Positions 23,469 through 33,211 are shown, counted from the first letter of the stretch. The stretch is 64,000 nt of DNA from Streptomyces sp. YPW6 (GCF_018866325.1 NZ_CP076457.1:3755001-3819000), one strand, 5' to 3'. Program-made: numbers and translations. Notes: generated from the sequence alone by a model not told the origin.

Positions 23469-25763
23469 GTGGCCGAGGCGGCAGATTTCCAGGGGACTCG
23501 TCCCTCTCCTGCCCGCCGGTGGCTCCGGCGCACGGCCTCGGCGGTGCTCGGAGCGCCGCTGCTGGCCGGTCTCCTGGCCGTTCCGGCCGCCGGTACCGCC
23601 CAGGCCGCCGAGCCCGTCAAGGCCCCCACAGGCTCCCGCACGGTCGATGTGTCCCTCGACACGCTCACTCCGAGCGTTCCCTCGGAGGACGACACCCTGA
23701 CCGTCTCCGGAACGCTCACCAACCAGGGCAAGGAGACGATCAGCAGCGCCGAGGTCGATCTCCGGGTCGGCCCACGCCTCTCCGGGCGCGGAGAGGTCGA
23801 CGACGCCGCGAAACGCACCACCTACGTTCCCGGCGCCGACCCGATCGCTGTCGGGGACAAGTACACGGTGAAGCTCCCCAAGCTCGCCAGGGGCATCAGC
23901 CAGGACTTCACCCTCACCGTCCCCGTCGACAAGCTGGGCCTGGACGACCCGGGCGTCTACCAGCTCGGCGTCTCCGTCTCCGGCCGAACGACCACGGCCC
24001 CCTACGAGCGGGTGCTGGGCATCGAGCGCTCGTTCCTGCCCTGGCAGCCCGAGGCGGCGAAGAAGAGGACGAAGCTCACGTTCCTCTGGCCGTTGATCGC
24101 GTCTCCCCATGTCACGGCGGAGACCCGCTCGGACGAACAGCAGACCCCCGTGTTCACCGACGACGACCTGGCCGAGGAGCTGGCGCCCGGCGGCCGGCTG
24201 GAGCAGATGGTGGCCCTGGGCAGCCGGCTGCCCGTGACCTGGGTCATCGACCCGGATCTCCTGGCGAGCGTCGCGGCGATGGCCGGGAAGTACGAGGTCG
24301 AGTCGGGCGACACGACCGTCCCGGGCAAGAACCAGGCCCTCGCCAGGCGGTGGCTCACCGCTCTGGAGAAGGTGGTCGAGGACGGCAAGGTGATCGCGCT
24401 GCCGTTCGCGGACCCCGATCTGGCCTCCATCGCCCACCGGGGCAAAGCCGTCTCAGGAACGCTCAGCCATCTGCAGAACGCCTCCACGGTGGCCGCGACC
24501 ACCGTGGAGACCATCCTCCACGTGAAGCCCTCCACCGACTTCGCCTGGCCCGTGAACGGCGCAGTGGACTCCGCCATCGTCGATGTGGCGACGTCGGCGG
24601 GAGCCCACAACGTGATCGCCCGCAGCGACAGCTTCCGGGAGACCGCCTCGCTTCCGTACACACCGAGCGCCGCACGGCCGATCGGCGGGGGAACCACCGC
24701 CGTCGTCGCGGACGCCCGGCTGTCGACCCTGTTCGACGGCGACATGGCGAGGGCGAGCGCCTCCACCCTCGCGGTCCAGAAGTTCCTCGCCCAGACCCTC
24801 GCGCTGACCGAGCAGACCCCGGACAACGAGCGCAGCATCGTCGTGGCCCCGCCGCGCATGCCCACCGTCGCGCAGGCCCAGACCATGGCCCGCGCCCTGG
24901 AGGGGCTGTCCGGCAACCGGTGGACACAGCCTCTCGACCTCGTGGCCGCCTCCGAGGTCAAGCCCGACCCGAGGGCCACCACCAAGGTTCCCCGCGCCTC
25001 CGCGTACCCGAAGAAGCTCCGCTCCCAGGAACTGCCCACACAGGCGTTCCAGGACATCCGCACGACCCAGGGGTCACTCGACAGCTTCGAGACGATCCTG
25101 ACGCAGCCCGAGCGCGTGGTGACGCCCTTCGGCAACGCCGTCAACCGCTCGATGTCGACGTCCTGGCGCGGGAGGACCCTGGAGGCGCAGCAGTACCGGG
25201 ACGCGGTCCGCGACTACTTGCAGAGTCTCACCTCCGAGGTGCAGCTCATCGAGAAGTCCGACGTCACCCTCTCCGGGCGCAGCGCCACCATCCCGGTCAC
25301 CGTGCAGAACAAGCTGGTACAGGGCGTGGACCGGCTGGTTCTCCAGCTGACCTCGGACAACATCCGGCTCAAGTTCAACGACGACGGGAGCACGGCCGAA
25401 CTGCCGGTCAGCATCGCGGGCGGGCACAGCCAGTCCGTGAAGTTCGACACGGCGACCAGCGCCAACGGCCGGGCCCAGGTGACCGCCCGGCTGTTCACGG
25501 AGAACGGCACGCCGTACGGCGAGGAGATGACCTTCACCGTGAAGGTCTCCGAGGTGACACCCACCGTGCTGCTCGTGATCGCCGGCGGGCTGCTGCTCCT
25601 GGTGCTGGCCGGCATCAGGATGTACAACCACCGCAAGCGGGCCGTGGCAAGCGACACGGCGAACGGCAACGGTGACGGACCCGAGCAGCCGAGTGACCCG
25701 GCTCCGGACACCGGACCGGAAAGCGGGGCCCCGTCGGGAACGGGTGAGAAAGTGGACCGTTGA
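23469..25763 (+). CDS. Secreted, membrane-anchored DUF6049-type protein
   Basis: This gene encodes a 764-residue exported protein. A twin-Arg-free signal peptide (RRWLRRTASAV then LLAGLLAVPAAGTAQA, cleavage near residue 47) is followed by a large extracellular part and a single C-terminal helix (VLLVIAGGLLLLVLAGI, about 700-718) with a short acidic cytoplasmic tail. It corresponds by place to the mycobacterial Rv3909-like protein before murJ. The start is a GTG at 23469 with GGGACGGGTAGG upstream. The stop overlaps a possible TTG start of the next frame. Function is unknown; position implies a role at the wall with MurJ. Confidence 0.8.
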   Translation: MAEAADFQGTRPSPARRWLRRTASAVLGAPLLAGLLAVPAAGTAQAAEPVKAPTGSRTVDVSLDTLTPSVPSEDDTLTVSGTLTNQGKETISSAEVDLRVGPRLSGRGEVDDAAKRTTYVPGADPIAVGDKYTVKLPKLARGISQDFTLTVPVDKLGLDDPGVYQLGVSVSGRTTTAPYERVLGIERSFLPWQPEAAKKRTKLTFLWPLIASPHVTAETRSDEQQTPVFTDDDLAEELAPGGRLEQMVALGSRLPVTWVIDPDLLASVAAMAGKYEVESGDTTVPGKNQALARRWLTALEKVVEDGKVIALPFADPDLASIAHRGKAVSGTLSHLQNASTVAATTVETILHVKPSTDFAWPVNGAVDSAIVDVATSAGAHNVIARSDSFRETASLPYTPSAARPIGGGTTAVVADARLSTLFDGDMARASASTLAVQKFLAQTLALTEQTPDNERSIVVAPPRMPTVAQAQTMARALEGLSGNRWTQPLDLVAASEVKPDPRATTKVPRASAYPKKLRSQELPTQAFQDIRTTQGSLDSFETILTQPERVVTPFGNAVNRSMSTSWRGRTLEAQQYRDAVRDYLQSLTSEVQLIEKSDVTLSGRSATIPVTVQNKLVQGVDRLVLQLTSDNIRLKFNDDGSTAELPVSIAGGHSQSVKFDTATSANGRAQVTARLFTENGTPYGEEMTFTVKVSEVTPTVLLVIAGGLLLLVLAGIRMYNHRKRAVASDTANGNGDGPEQPSDPAPDTGPESGAPSGTGEKVDR

Positions 25764-25813
25764 GCGATGTCTGTCGTGGCCGGTCGGCCGGGGACGATGA
25801 GGTAGGGGTTTCG

Positions 25814-27973
25814 ATGAACGCGCCGTACGACGGTGACCGCGGGCAGGGCGCGGGCGGAGCAGCGTCTCCGGGCGGGCCTCCGGTTCCTCCGGGGGCGGGC
25901 CGGTACGGCTCCGTGCCGCCGGACCCGTACCTCCAGCACGCCTACGACGACGATCCCTACCGGGCGCAGGACCTGACCGCCCAGGATCCGGTGGACGAGG
26001 CGCTCTACGACCGCGCCGCCCATCCGCCGCCCCCTCCCGGCACCTACCAGGAGCCGGCACCGCTCTACCAGCAGCCGCCCCCCGCTCCGCACGCCCCGGA
26101 CCCGCGCATCTGGGCCCAGACCCCGCCCCCCGAGCCCGCCGGGCCCTCCCGCCACCTGCCGTACGGGGACCGCCCGGCGACGACGCAGTTCGTCGGCGTC
26201 GACGACCTGGTGACCCGCGCCTCGGATGACCGGCAGGAGCCGGACGCCTTCGCGCACCTCTTCCGGGACCAGGAAGGGTCGGGGAAGCCTCCGGTACCGC
26301 CCCAGCCCGAACCCGCTCCGGCGCCGGCGCCGGCCAAGGGCGGCGGCAAGGTCTCCGGGCTCCTCAAGTCCAGCGCGGTCATGGCCGCCGGCACTCTGGT
26401 CTCGCGGCTCACCGGATTCGTCCGGTCACTGGTGATCACCGCCGCGCTCGGCGCCGCGATGCTCGGCGACAGCTTCACCATCGCCTACACCCTGCCGACG
26501 ATGATCTACATCCTCACCGTCGGCGGCGGCCTGAACTCGGTCTTCGTCCCCCAGCTCGTCCGTGCCATGAAGGACGACAAGGACGGCGGCGAGGCCTTCG
26601 CCAACAGGCTCCTCACCCTGGTGATGGTCGCGCTCGCCGCCATCGTCGCCATCGCGGTCTTCGCCGCGCCGGCGCTGATCCACATGCTTTCCCCCACGAT
26701 CGCGAACGACGTCGCCGCCAACAGCGTCGCCGTCACCTTCGCCCGCTACTGCCTGCCGACCATCTTCTTCATGGGCGTGCACGTGGTGATGGGTCAGATC
26801 CTCAACGCCCGCGGCAAGTTCGGCGCGATGATGTGGACCCCGGTCCTCAACAACATCGTCATGATCATCACCTTCGGGCTGTTCATCTGGGTCTACGGCA
26901 CCTCCGCCGAATCGCAGATGGGCGTCGACACCATTCCGCCGGAGGGCGTCCGCCTGCTGGGCATGGGCACCCTGCTCGGACTCGTCGTCCAGTCCCTGGC
27001 GATGATTCCCTACCTGCGCGAGACGGGCTTCCGCTTCCGCCCCCGCTTCGACTGGAAGGGCCAGGGGCTCGGCAAGACCATCAAGCTGGCCAAGTGGACC
27101 GTGCTCTTCGTTCTCGCCAACCAGGCCGGCGTCCTGGTCGTCACCCAGCTGTCCACGGCGGCCGGCGCGGCCTCGGGCCAGGACGGCACCGGTTTCCTCG
27201 CCTACTCCAACGCCCAGCTGATCTGGGGCATGCCGCAGGCCATCATCACCGTCTCGGTCATGGCCGCGCTGCTGCCCCGCATCTCCCGGGCCGCCCATGA
27301 CAACGACCCCGGAGCGGTCCGCGACGACATCTCGCAGGGACTGCGCAACTCGGCCGTCGCGATCGTGCCGGTGGCCTTCACCTTCCTCGCGCTCGGCCTG
27401 CCGATGTGCACCCTGCTGTACGCCTCCAGCGGTACCGAGGCCGCCCGCTCCATGGGCTTCATCCTCATGGCCTTCGCGCTCGGCCTGATCCCGTACTCCG
27501 TGCAGTACGTCGTGCTGCGCGGGTTCTACGCCTACGAGGACACCCGCACCCCCTTCTACAACACGGTCATCGTGGCCGCCGTGAACGCCGCGGCCTCCGC
27601 TCTCTGTTACGTCGTCCTGCCCGCCCGCTGGGCGGTCGTCGGCATGGCCTTCTCCTACGGACTGGCCTACGCCGTCGGCGTGGGCGTCGCCTGGCACCGC
27701 CTGCGCAACCGGCTCGGCGGCGACCTGGACGGCGCGCACATCGTGCGGACCTACGCCCGCCTCTGCATGGCCGCGCTGCCTGCCGCCCTGGTCGGCGGCG
27801 CCGTCGGATTCGGCATCCTGGAACTGGTCGGAACCGGCGCCCTGGGCTCCCTGGCCGCACTGATCTGCGGTGGTCTCCTCCTCCTGGGCATCTTCTTCGT
27901 CGCGGCCAAGAAGATGCGTATCGAAGAGGTCAACGGCCTGGTCGGCATGGTGCGTGGACGGCTCGGACGCTGA
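25814..27973 (+). CDS. murJ: Lipid II flippase MurJ (MviN)
   Basis: This gene encodes the membrane flippase that moves lipid II across the membrane for wall synthesis. The 719-residue product has a 170-residue Pro-rich cytoplasmic tail with many Tyr/Pro/Asp residues, then the MurJ core from SSAVMAAGTLVSRLTGFVRS (about 176) with fourteen predicted helices. It ends after the last helix at KKMRIEEVNGLVGMVRGRLG. The ATG at 25814 has GGTAGGGG upstream; a TTG at 25760 overlapping the previous stop is an alternative that would add 18 residues. In mycobacteria the same protein carries a fused C-terminal pseudokinase; here that module is the next gene. Confidence 0.93.
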   Translation: MNAPYDGDRGQGAGGAASPGGPPVPPGAGRYGSVPPDPYLQHAYDDDPYRAQDLTAQDPVDEALYDRAAHPPPPPGTYQEPAPLYQQPPPAPHAPDPRIWAQTPPPEPAGPSRHLPYGDRPATTQFVGVDDLVTRASDDRQEPDAFAHLFRDQEGSGKPPVPPQPEPAPAPAPAKGGGKVSGLLKSSAVMAAGTLVSRLTGFVRSLVITAALGAAMLGDSFTIAYTLPTMIYILTVGGGLNSVFVPQLVRAMKDDKDGGEAFANRLLTLVMVALAAIVAIAVFAAPALIHMLSPTIANDVAANSVAVTFARYCLPTIFFMGVHVVMGQILNARGKFGAMMWTPVLNNIVMIITFGLFIWVYGTSAESQMGVDTIPPEGVRLLGMGTLLGLVVQSLAMIPYLRETGFRFRPRFDWKGQGLGKTIKLAKWTVLFVLANQAGVLVVTQLSTAAGAASGQDGTGFLAYSNAQLIWGMPQAIITVSVMAALLPRISRAAHDNDPGAVRDDISQGLRNSAVAIVPVAFTFLALGLPMCTLLYASSGTEAARSMGFILMAFALGLIPYSVQYVVLRGFYAYEDTRTPFYNTVIVAAVNAAASALCYVVLPARWAVVGMAFSYGLAYAVGVGVAWHRLRNRLGGDLDGAHIVRTYARLCMAALPAALVGGAVGFGILELVGTGALGSLAALICGGLLLLGIFFVAAKKMRIEEVNGLVGMVRGRLGR

Positions 27974-28102
27974 ATGAGCACCCGCCCGCACAACCATCGC
28001 CGCACTCCGCGTGTCGTGCATAGCGCCGGAGTGTGGGCACAATTGGCGTGACTGTGCAGAGCTGGCTGGCATCGCGCAACGGATGGGGAGGCAGGAACGA
28101 CG

Positions 28103-29833
28103 GTGGCGGAACGTAGCACGGCTGCCGTCGACGTGGCCGACAACAGCGGCGACGAGCCGCTGACCGCCAAGGCGGACGAGGCCACGACCGACGGAACGGC
28201 GGAAGCCGAGGACACCCATGGCGCGAGCCCCCAGGACGCCGAGAACGCGGACGGCGGGCGGAAGCGTTCCGAGGCGGTTCCCGCGTCACCCGACCTGCAC
28301 AGCGGCCACAAGCTCGCCGGGCGCTACCGCCTGGAGGAATGCGTCACCCGTCTGGACGGCTTCAGCAGCTGGCGCGCGGTCGACGAGAAGCTCCGCCGGG
28401 CGGTGGGCGTCCATCTGCTGACCGCCGACCACCCGCGGGCCCGTTCGGTACTGGCCGCCGCCCGCTCCTCGGCCCTGCTCGGGGACCCGCGCTTCGTCCA
28501 GGTCCTGGACGCTGTCGAGGAGAACGACCTCGTCTACGTGGTCCACGAATGGCTGCCGGACGCCACCGAGCTGACCGCTCTGCTGGCCGCCGGGCCGATG
28601 GAGGCCCACGACGCCTACCAGCTCGTCAGTCAGCTCTCCCAAGCGATGGCCGCCGCCCACCGCGAGGGCCTCTCCCATCTGCGCCTCACCCCGGGCGCGG
28701 TCCTGCGCAGCTCCACCGGCCAGTACCGGATCCGCGGCCTTGCCGTGAACGCCGCCCTGCGGGGCATCACCGCGGAGCACCCCCTCCGTACGGACACCGA
28801 GGCCATCGGCGCCCTCCTGTACGCCGCCCTGACCCACCGCTGGCCGTACGAGGACGACGCCCACGGACTCGCCGGGCTGCCCAAGGGCCTGGGCCTCATC
28901 GCCCCCGACCAGGTACGGGCCGGCGTCCACCGCGGCCTCTCCGAGCTCGCCATGCGGGCGCTCGCCAACGACGGCGCCACCGCCTCCCGCCAGGAACCGC
29001 CCTGCACCACCCCGGACGAACTGGCCAAGGCCGTCGCGGCGATGCCGCGCATCCTTCCGCCCGAGCCCACGTTCACCGCACCACCCGCCTACCAGCGAAC
29101 GACCTATCAGCAGGGCACCTACGGACGTCCGTCCTCCCACCCGTCCGCCGCCACGCAGCCCGTGCTGCCGGTCCCTCCCGCACCCCTGCAGAGCCGTGCC
29201 GGCCGCGTCCTGAAGTGGGCGGTGTCCGCTCTCCTCATCGCCGCCCTGGGCCTCGGCAGCTGGCAGCTCGCGGAAGCACTGCTCGACCGCACCAAGGGCT
29301 CCGACGACACCGGCGTCACCGCGCCGGACGAGGACGACAAGAACAAGGACGACAAGCCCGCACCGTCCGCCGAACCCCTGGACATCGCGGGGGCCTCGGA
29401 GTTCATGCCCGACGGCTCCGGAATCAAGCAGCGGGAAGTGGCGAACACCGTGGACGGCAACAAGGGAACCCACTGGGTCACCCCGCGCTACCAGGGCTTC
29501 GCCAACTTCGGCAACCTCCCCCAGCGCAAGCAGGGCAGCGGCATCATCGTCGACCTGGGCAAGGTGCGGGACGTCTCCGGAGTCGATGTCTCCATGTACC
29601 GCAGCGGGCAGACGACGACCGTCTCCGCCGCTTCCCCGGACGCCACGTCCCCCTCCGCGACGGCTGACTTCGACCAGCAGATCGTCAAGCGGACGGTCGC
29701 CGGGTCGACGCTCAAGGAGACGCTCGACAAGCCCGTCCGCACGCGCTACGTGCTCATCCACATCACCGAACTCCCGGCGGACGGCACCGGCGGATACCGC
29801 GGCGGCATCACCGACATCTCCGTCCTCGGCTGA
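28103..29833 (+). CDS. Membrane pseudokinase with extracellular discoidin-like domain (MurJ partner)
   Basis: This gene encodes a 576-residue single-span protein. An acidic N terminus precedes a kinase-like fold starting at HKLAGRYRLEECVTR (about 68). The catalytic residues are lost: the VAIK lysine is absent (AVGVHLL), HRD is replaced by SHLRLT and DFG by RGLAV. A membrane helix at about 371-390 (LKWAVSALLIAALGLGSWQL) separates it from an extracellular discoidin-like region (DGNKGTHWVTPRYQGFANF). This is the domain order of the C-terminal half of mycobacterial MviN, which binds an FHA protein. The start is GTG 28103 after GGGGAGGCAGGAACGACG. Confidence 0.85.
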   Translation: MAERSTAAVDVADNSGDEPLTAKADEATTDGTAEAEDTHGASPQDAENADGGRKRSEAVPASPDLHSGHKLAGRYRLEECVTRLDGFSSWRAVDEKLRRAVGVHLLTADHPRARSVLAAARSSALLGDPRFVQVLDAVEENDLVYVVHEWLPDATELTALLAAGPMEAHDAYQLVSQLSQAMAAAHREGLSHLRLTPGAVLRSSTGQYRIRGLAVNAALRGITAEHPLRTDTEAIGALLYAALTHRWPYEDDAHGLAGLPKGLGLIAPDQVRAGVHRGLSELAMRALANDGATASRQEPPCTTPDELAKAVAAMPRILPPEPTFTAPPAYQRTTYQQGTYGRPSSHPSAATQPVLPVPPAPLQSRAGRVLKWAVSALLIAALGLGSWQLAEALLDRTKGSDDTGVTAPDEDDKNKDDKPAPSAEPLDIAGASEFMPDGSGIKQREVANTVDGNKGTHWVTPRYQGFANFGNLPQRKQGSGIIVDLGKVRDVSGVDVSMYRSGQTTTVSAASPDATSPSATADFDQQIVKRTVAGSTLKETLDKPVRTRYVLIHITELPADGTGGYRGGITDISVLG

Positions 29834-29950
29834 GCACAGGCCGGAGACCGGGATCAGGCGCACCCGGCCCGTGATCATCGACCCCACCCGCCCGCTACTG
29901 TGGGGCGGGCCGCCCCGCCCCGCCGCGCAGCCGCGGCGGCAAGGGTTGCG

Positions 29951-29970
29951 GCCGTCACGTCCGTGACGGC
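29951..29970. repeat. Inverted repeat upstream of sigM
   Basis: GCCGTCACG and its complement are separated by TC, 75 bases before the sigM start. It could be a terminator of the pseudokinase unit or a regulator site; the sequence does not decide. Confidence 0.5.
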
Positions 29971-30044
29971 AGGCTTCTCCCGTCGCACCGCTTCACCCGG
30001 CGCGGCCCTACGTGACATCGGATCCGGTTCGGAGGGGGAGCACG

Positions 30045-30761
30045 GTGGATTCCGTTCCACCAGAGGCACCGAGCGACTCGGACCTGCTCGCCCAGCATGT
30101 GGCGGGTGACCCCGACGCCTTCGGTGAACTCGTACGGCGACACCGCGACCGGCTCTGGGCCGTGGCGCTCCGGACCCTGGGAGACAGGGAGGAAGCGGCC
30201 GACGCCGTCCAGGACGCCCTGGTCAAGGCCTTCCGCGCCGCCCACACCTTCCGCGGCCAGTCCGCCGTCACCACCTGGCTCCACCGGATCACCGTCAACG
30301 CCTGCCTCGACCGGGTCCGCAAAGCCGCCTCCCGCAGGACATCCCCCGTGGACGACGCCGAACGGCTCGATCAGCTCCTGGAGCCCCACGAGTCCGCAGA
30401 GGCCCCCGCCGTGCGGCAGGACCTCCACCGCCAGCTCCAGAAAGCCCTGGACATACTGCCCGCCGAACAGCGGGCGGCCCTGGTCCTCGTCGACATGCAG
30501 GGTTATCCCGTGGCGGAGGCGGCGAGCATCCTGGACGTGCCGGCCGGCACCGTGAAGAGCCGCTGCGCCCGGGGCCGGGCGAGACTGGCCCCCCTGGTCC
30601 GCCACCTGCGCACGGAATCCGGGGGACAGACCTCGGGCCAGGAGAACGGCGCGGGCGGACGGAACCAGGCACACGGACAATCCGTCCCACCTGCGTCAGG
30701 CCCCAGAGACGCAGGAGCAAGCGATCCTGCCGCCACGAAGGGAGGAGGTGGGCGCCCGTGA
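30045..30761 (+). CDS. sigM: ECF RNA polymerase sigma factor, SigM-type
   Basis: This gene encodes a 238-residue extracytoplasmic-function sigma factor. Region 2 (DPDAFGELVRRHRDRLWAVA, then DREEAADAVQDALVKAFRA) and region 4 (LPAEQRAALVLVDMQGYPVAEAA, read as PAEQRAALVLVDMQGY and AGTVKSRCARGRARL) are intact. A 50-residue Gly/Gln tail follows region 4. The GTG at 30045 has GGAGGGGGAG upstream. The name follows the conserved actinobacterial order murJ-sigM-trxB-trxA. The stop overlaps the anti-sigma start by four bases (GTGA), so both are translationally coupled. Confidence 0.9.
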   Translation: MDSVPPEAPSDSDLLAQHVAGDPDAFGELVRRHRDRLWAVALRTLGDREEAADAVQDALVKAFRAAHTFRGQSAVTTWLHRITVNACLDRVRKAASRRTSPVDDAERLDQLLEPHESAEAPAVRQDLHRQLQKALDILPAEQRAALVLVDMQGYPVAEAASILDVPAGTVKSRCARGRARLAPLVRHLRTESGGQTSGQENGAGGRNQAHGQSVPPASGPRDAGASDPAATKGGGGRP

Positions 30762-31735
30762 CCCCCACGGCCGACACGTCTCAGCACCCGGAGGTCTCCG
30801 AGATCTCCGATCTCACCGAGGGGCTGCTCGCCCCTTCCCGGAGCGCGGAAGTCCAGCAGCACCTCGCGGAGTGCGACCTCTGTGCAGAGGTCCGGGACTC
30901 CCTGGAAGAGATCCGCGAACTCCTCGGGACGGTGCCCGACCCCGAGCCGATGCCCGAGGACATCGCCGCCCGTATCGACGCGGCTCTCGCGGCGGAAGCC
31001 CGCCCCACTCTTTCCACCGACAACGACCCGGTCGTTGTTTCACGTGAAACAACGACCGGCGATGGCGCGGAAGCCAGCAGGCCGGCAGCCCGGTCCGCTT
31101 CCGGGACCGGCAGCGCCACGGCCCCGGACCGACCGGCGGGCCGTCCCTCGGCCACGACCGGACCGGGCCGTCGGCACTCACGCCGCCGCCGGCGCACCGT
31201 GGTCCTCGGCACCGCCTTCGGCGCCGCGGTCATCGGGATGAGCGTCTTCTTCCTCCAGTCCCTCACCCCTTCCGACGACGCGTCCACGTCGGTCGCCGAC
31301 CGCGGATTCAGTGCCGCGGACAGCAGTGCGCCCGCCTACGCGGACGCCACACTCGAGAACCAGGTCCGGGACCTCCTCGGCGACGAGGCAACCCAGGAGA
31401 GCCAGGAGAGCCCAGGCGCCAAGAAGGTGCCGCCGGAGGGCGACATCAAGTCGTCGGGCCAAGCCCTCACACCCGAAGCCGAGCTGTCCAGGAGCCCCAT
31501 GAAGGCTCCGGCGGTCGCCGTGCCTCCATGCGTCCAGAAGGCAACCGGCCGCACCACACCGGCCCTCGCCCTGGAGGAGGGAACGTACCGGGGAACGGAC
31601 GCGTATCTCGTCGTCCTGCCGCACAGGAGCGACCCCTCACGCGTGCAGGCCTACGTCGTGGCCTCCTCCTGCGTGGACGCCGCCCCGGAGTCCTCCGGTC
31701 AACTGCTGCTCACCCGCTCCTACAACCGCCCCTGA
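30758..31735 (+). CDS. Anti-sigma factor with zinc-finger (zf-HC2) domain and one membrane helix
   Basis: This gene encodes a 325-residue protein that probably holds the upstream sigma factor inactive at the membrane. The N terminus has the HxxxCxxC element (HLAECDLC, about residues 36-43) of zinc-binding anti-sigma domains. A basic stretch RRHSRRRRR precedes the membrane helix at about 149-168, followed by a 155-residue Ser-rich extracellular domain with two cysteines. Coupling to sigM by a GTGA overlap is strong support. A perfect parS palindrome lies within the coding region and is read as VVSRETTT in the linker, where sequence constraint is low. Confidence 0.85.
   Translation: MTPTADTSQHPEVSEISDLTEGLLAPSRSAEVQQHLAECDLCAEVRDSLEEIRELLGTVPDPEPMPEDIAARIDAALAAEARPTLSTDNDPVVVSRETTTGDGAEASRPAARSASGTGSATAPDRPAGRPSATTGPGRRHSRRRRRTVVLGTAFGAAVIGMSVFFLQSLTPSDDASTSVADRGFSAADSSAPAYADATLENQVRDLLGDEATQESQESPGAKKVPPEGDIKSSGQALTPEAELSRSPMKAPAVAVPPCVQKATGRTTPALALEEGTYRGTDAYLVVLPHRSDPSRVQAYVVASSCVDAAPESSGQLLLTRSYNRP
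31037..31050. other. parS site inside the anti-sigma coding sequence
   Basis: Exact GTTTCACGTGAAAC at the centre of a 32-bp perfect palindrome (CCGGTCGTT arms), encoding a linker of the anti-sigma factor. Confidence 0.95.
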
Positions 31736-31860
31736 GGACGCTCCGCAGCCGCCGCGGCATGTTCGGGAATGCATCAGCCGTAGGATCCGTTGGGTGGGGT
31801 GTGAGTCGTTGACCGACCCCGTAGGCAGTTAGGCAGTCTGCAGAAACGAGGAAAGAACCC

Positions 31861-32832
31861 GTGAGCGACGTCCGTAATGTGATCATCATCGGCTCCGGAC
31901 CGGCCGGGTACACCGCCGCGCTGTACACCGCCCGTGCCTCGCTGAACCCGTTGGTCTTCGAGGGCGCCGTCACGGCCGGCGGTGCGCTGATGAACACCAC
32001 CGACGTGGAGAACTTCCCCGGCTTCCAGGACGGCATCATGGGCCCCGAGCTCATGGACAACATGCGCGCCCAGGCCGAGCGCTTCGGTGCCGAGCTGGTC
32101 CCGGACGATGTCGTCGCGGTCGACCTCACCGGTGAGATCAAGACCGTCACCGACACCGCGGGCACCGTCCACCGGGCCAAGTCGGTCATCGTGACCACCG
32201 GTTCCCAGCACCGCAAGCTCGGACTGCCCAACGAGGACGCCCTCTCCGGACGCGGCGTCTCCTGGTGCGCCACCTGCGACGGCTTCTTCTTCAAGGACCA
32301 CGACATCGCCGTGATCGGCGGCGGCGACACCGCGATGGAAGAGGCGACCTTCCTCTCCCGCTTCGCCAAGTCCGTCACGATCGTCCACCGCCGTGACACC
32401 CTGCGTGCCTCCAAGGCCATGCAGGACCGCGCCTTCGCCGACCCGAAGATCAAGTTCGCCTGGGACAGCGAAGTCGCCGAGATCAAGGGCGACCAGAAGC
32501 TCTCCAGCCTGACCCTGCGCAACACCAAGACCGGCGAGACCTCCGACCTCCCCGTGACCGGACTCTTCATCGCCGTCGGCCACGACCCGCGTACCGAGCT
32601 CTTCAAGGGCCAGCTGGAGCTCGACGACGAGGGTTACCTGAAGGTCGAGGCGCCCTCCACGCGCACCAACCTCACCGGCGTCTTCGGCGCGGGCGACGTC
32701 GTCGACCACACCTACCGTCAGGCCATCACGGCAGCGGGCACCGGCTGCTCCGCCGCCCTGGACGCCGAGCGATTCCTCGCGGCCCTGGCCGACGCCGAGC
32801 CCGCCGAGCCGGAGAAGACCCCGGCCGCCTGA
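31861..32832 (+). CDS. trxB: Thioredoxin reductase
   Basis: This gene encodes the 323-residue flavoenzyme that passes NADPH electrons to thioredoxin. The FAD motif IIIGSGPAGYTAA lies at residues 8-20, the redox pair CATC at 136-139 and the NADPH motif GGGDTAMEE near 155-163; the C-terminal FAD contact AGDVVD is present. The GTG start at 31861 is preceded by GAGGAAAGAACCC. trxA follows 46 bases later with its own strong Shine-Dalgarno sequence. The pair lies directly behind the sigM/anti-sigma genes, as in mycobacteria. Confidence 0.98.
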   Translation: MSDVRNVIIIGSGPAGYTAALYTARASLNPLVFEGAVTAGGALMNTTDVENFPGFQDGIMGPELMDNMRAQAERFGAELVPDDVVAVDLTGEIKTVTDTAGTVHRAKSVIVTTGSQHRKLGLPNEDALSGRGVSWCATCDGFFFKDHDIAVIGGGDTAMEEATFLSRFAKSVTIVHRRDTLRASKAMQDRAFADPKIKFAWDSEVAEIKGDQKLSSLTLRNTKTGETSDLPVTGLFIAVGHDPRTELFKGQLELDDEGYLKVEAPSTRTNLTGVFGAGDVVDHTYRQAITAAGTGCSAALDAERFLAALADAEPAEPEKTPAA

Positions 32833-32878
32833 ACGTCCGCACCACACCCCATCACCCCGAGAAACTAAGGAGGCCGCC

Positions 32879-33211
32879 GTGGCCGGCGACCTGAAGCACG
32901 TTACGGATGACACCTTCGACGACGTCGTCCTCAAGAGCGACAAGCCTGTTCTGGTGGACTTCTGGGCTGCCTGGTGCGGCCCGTGCCGCCAGATCGCCCC
33001 CTCGCTGGAGGCCATCGCGGCAGAGCACGGCGACCAGATCCAGATCGTCAAGCTGAACATCGACGAGAACCCGGCCACCGCCGCCAAGTACGGCGTGATG
33101 TCCATTCCCACCCTGAACGTGTACCAGGGCGGCGAGGTCGCCAAGACCATCGTCGGTGCCAAGCCGAAGGCCGCGATCCTCCGCGACCTCGAAGGCTTCA
33201 TCAGCGCCTGA
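32879..33211 (+). CDS. trxA: Thioredoxin
   Basis: This gene encodes a 110-residue classical thioredoxin, the general disulfide reductant. The active site WCGPC has Cys33 and Cys36, and the cis-proline loop reads MSIPT. The GTG start at 32879 follows TAAGGAGGCC. The gene closes the sigM-trxB-trxA block and is ended by a 16-bp-stem hairpin that shares bases with a parS site. Confidence 0.98.
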   Translation: MAGDLKHVTDDTFDDVVLKSDKPVLVDFWAAWCGPCRQIAPSLEAIAAEHGDQIQIVKLNIDENPATAAKYGVMSIPTLNVYQGGEVAKTIVGAKPKAAILRDLEGFISA

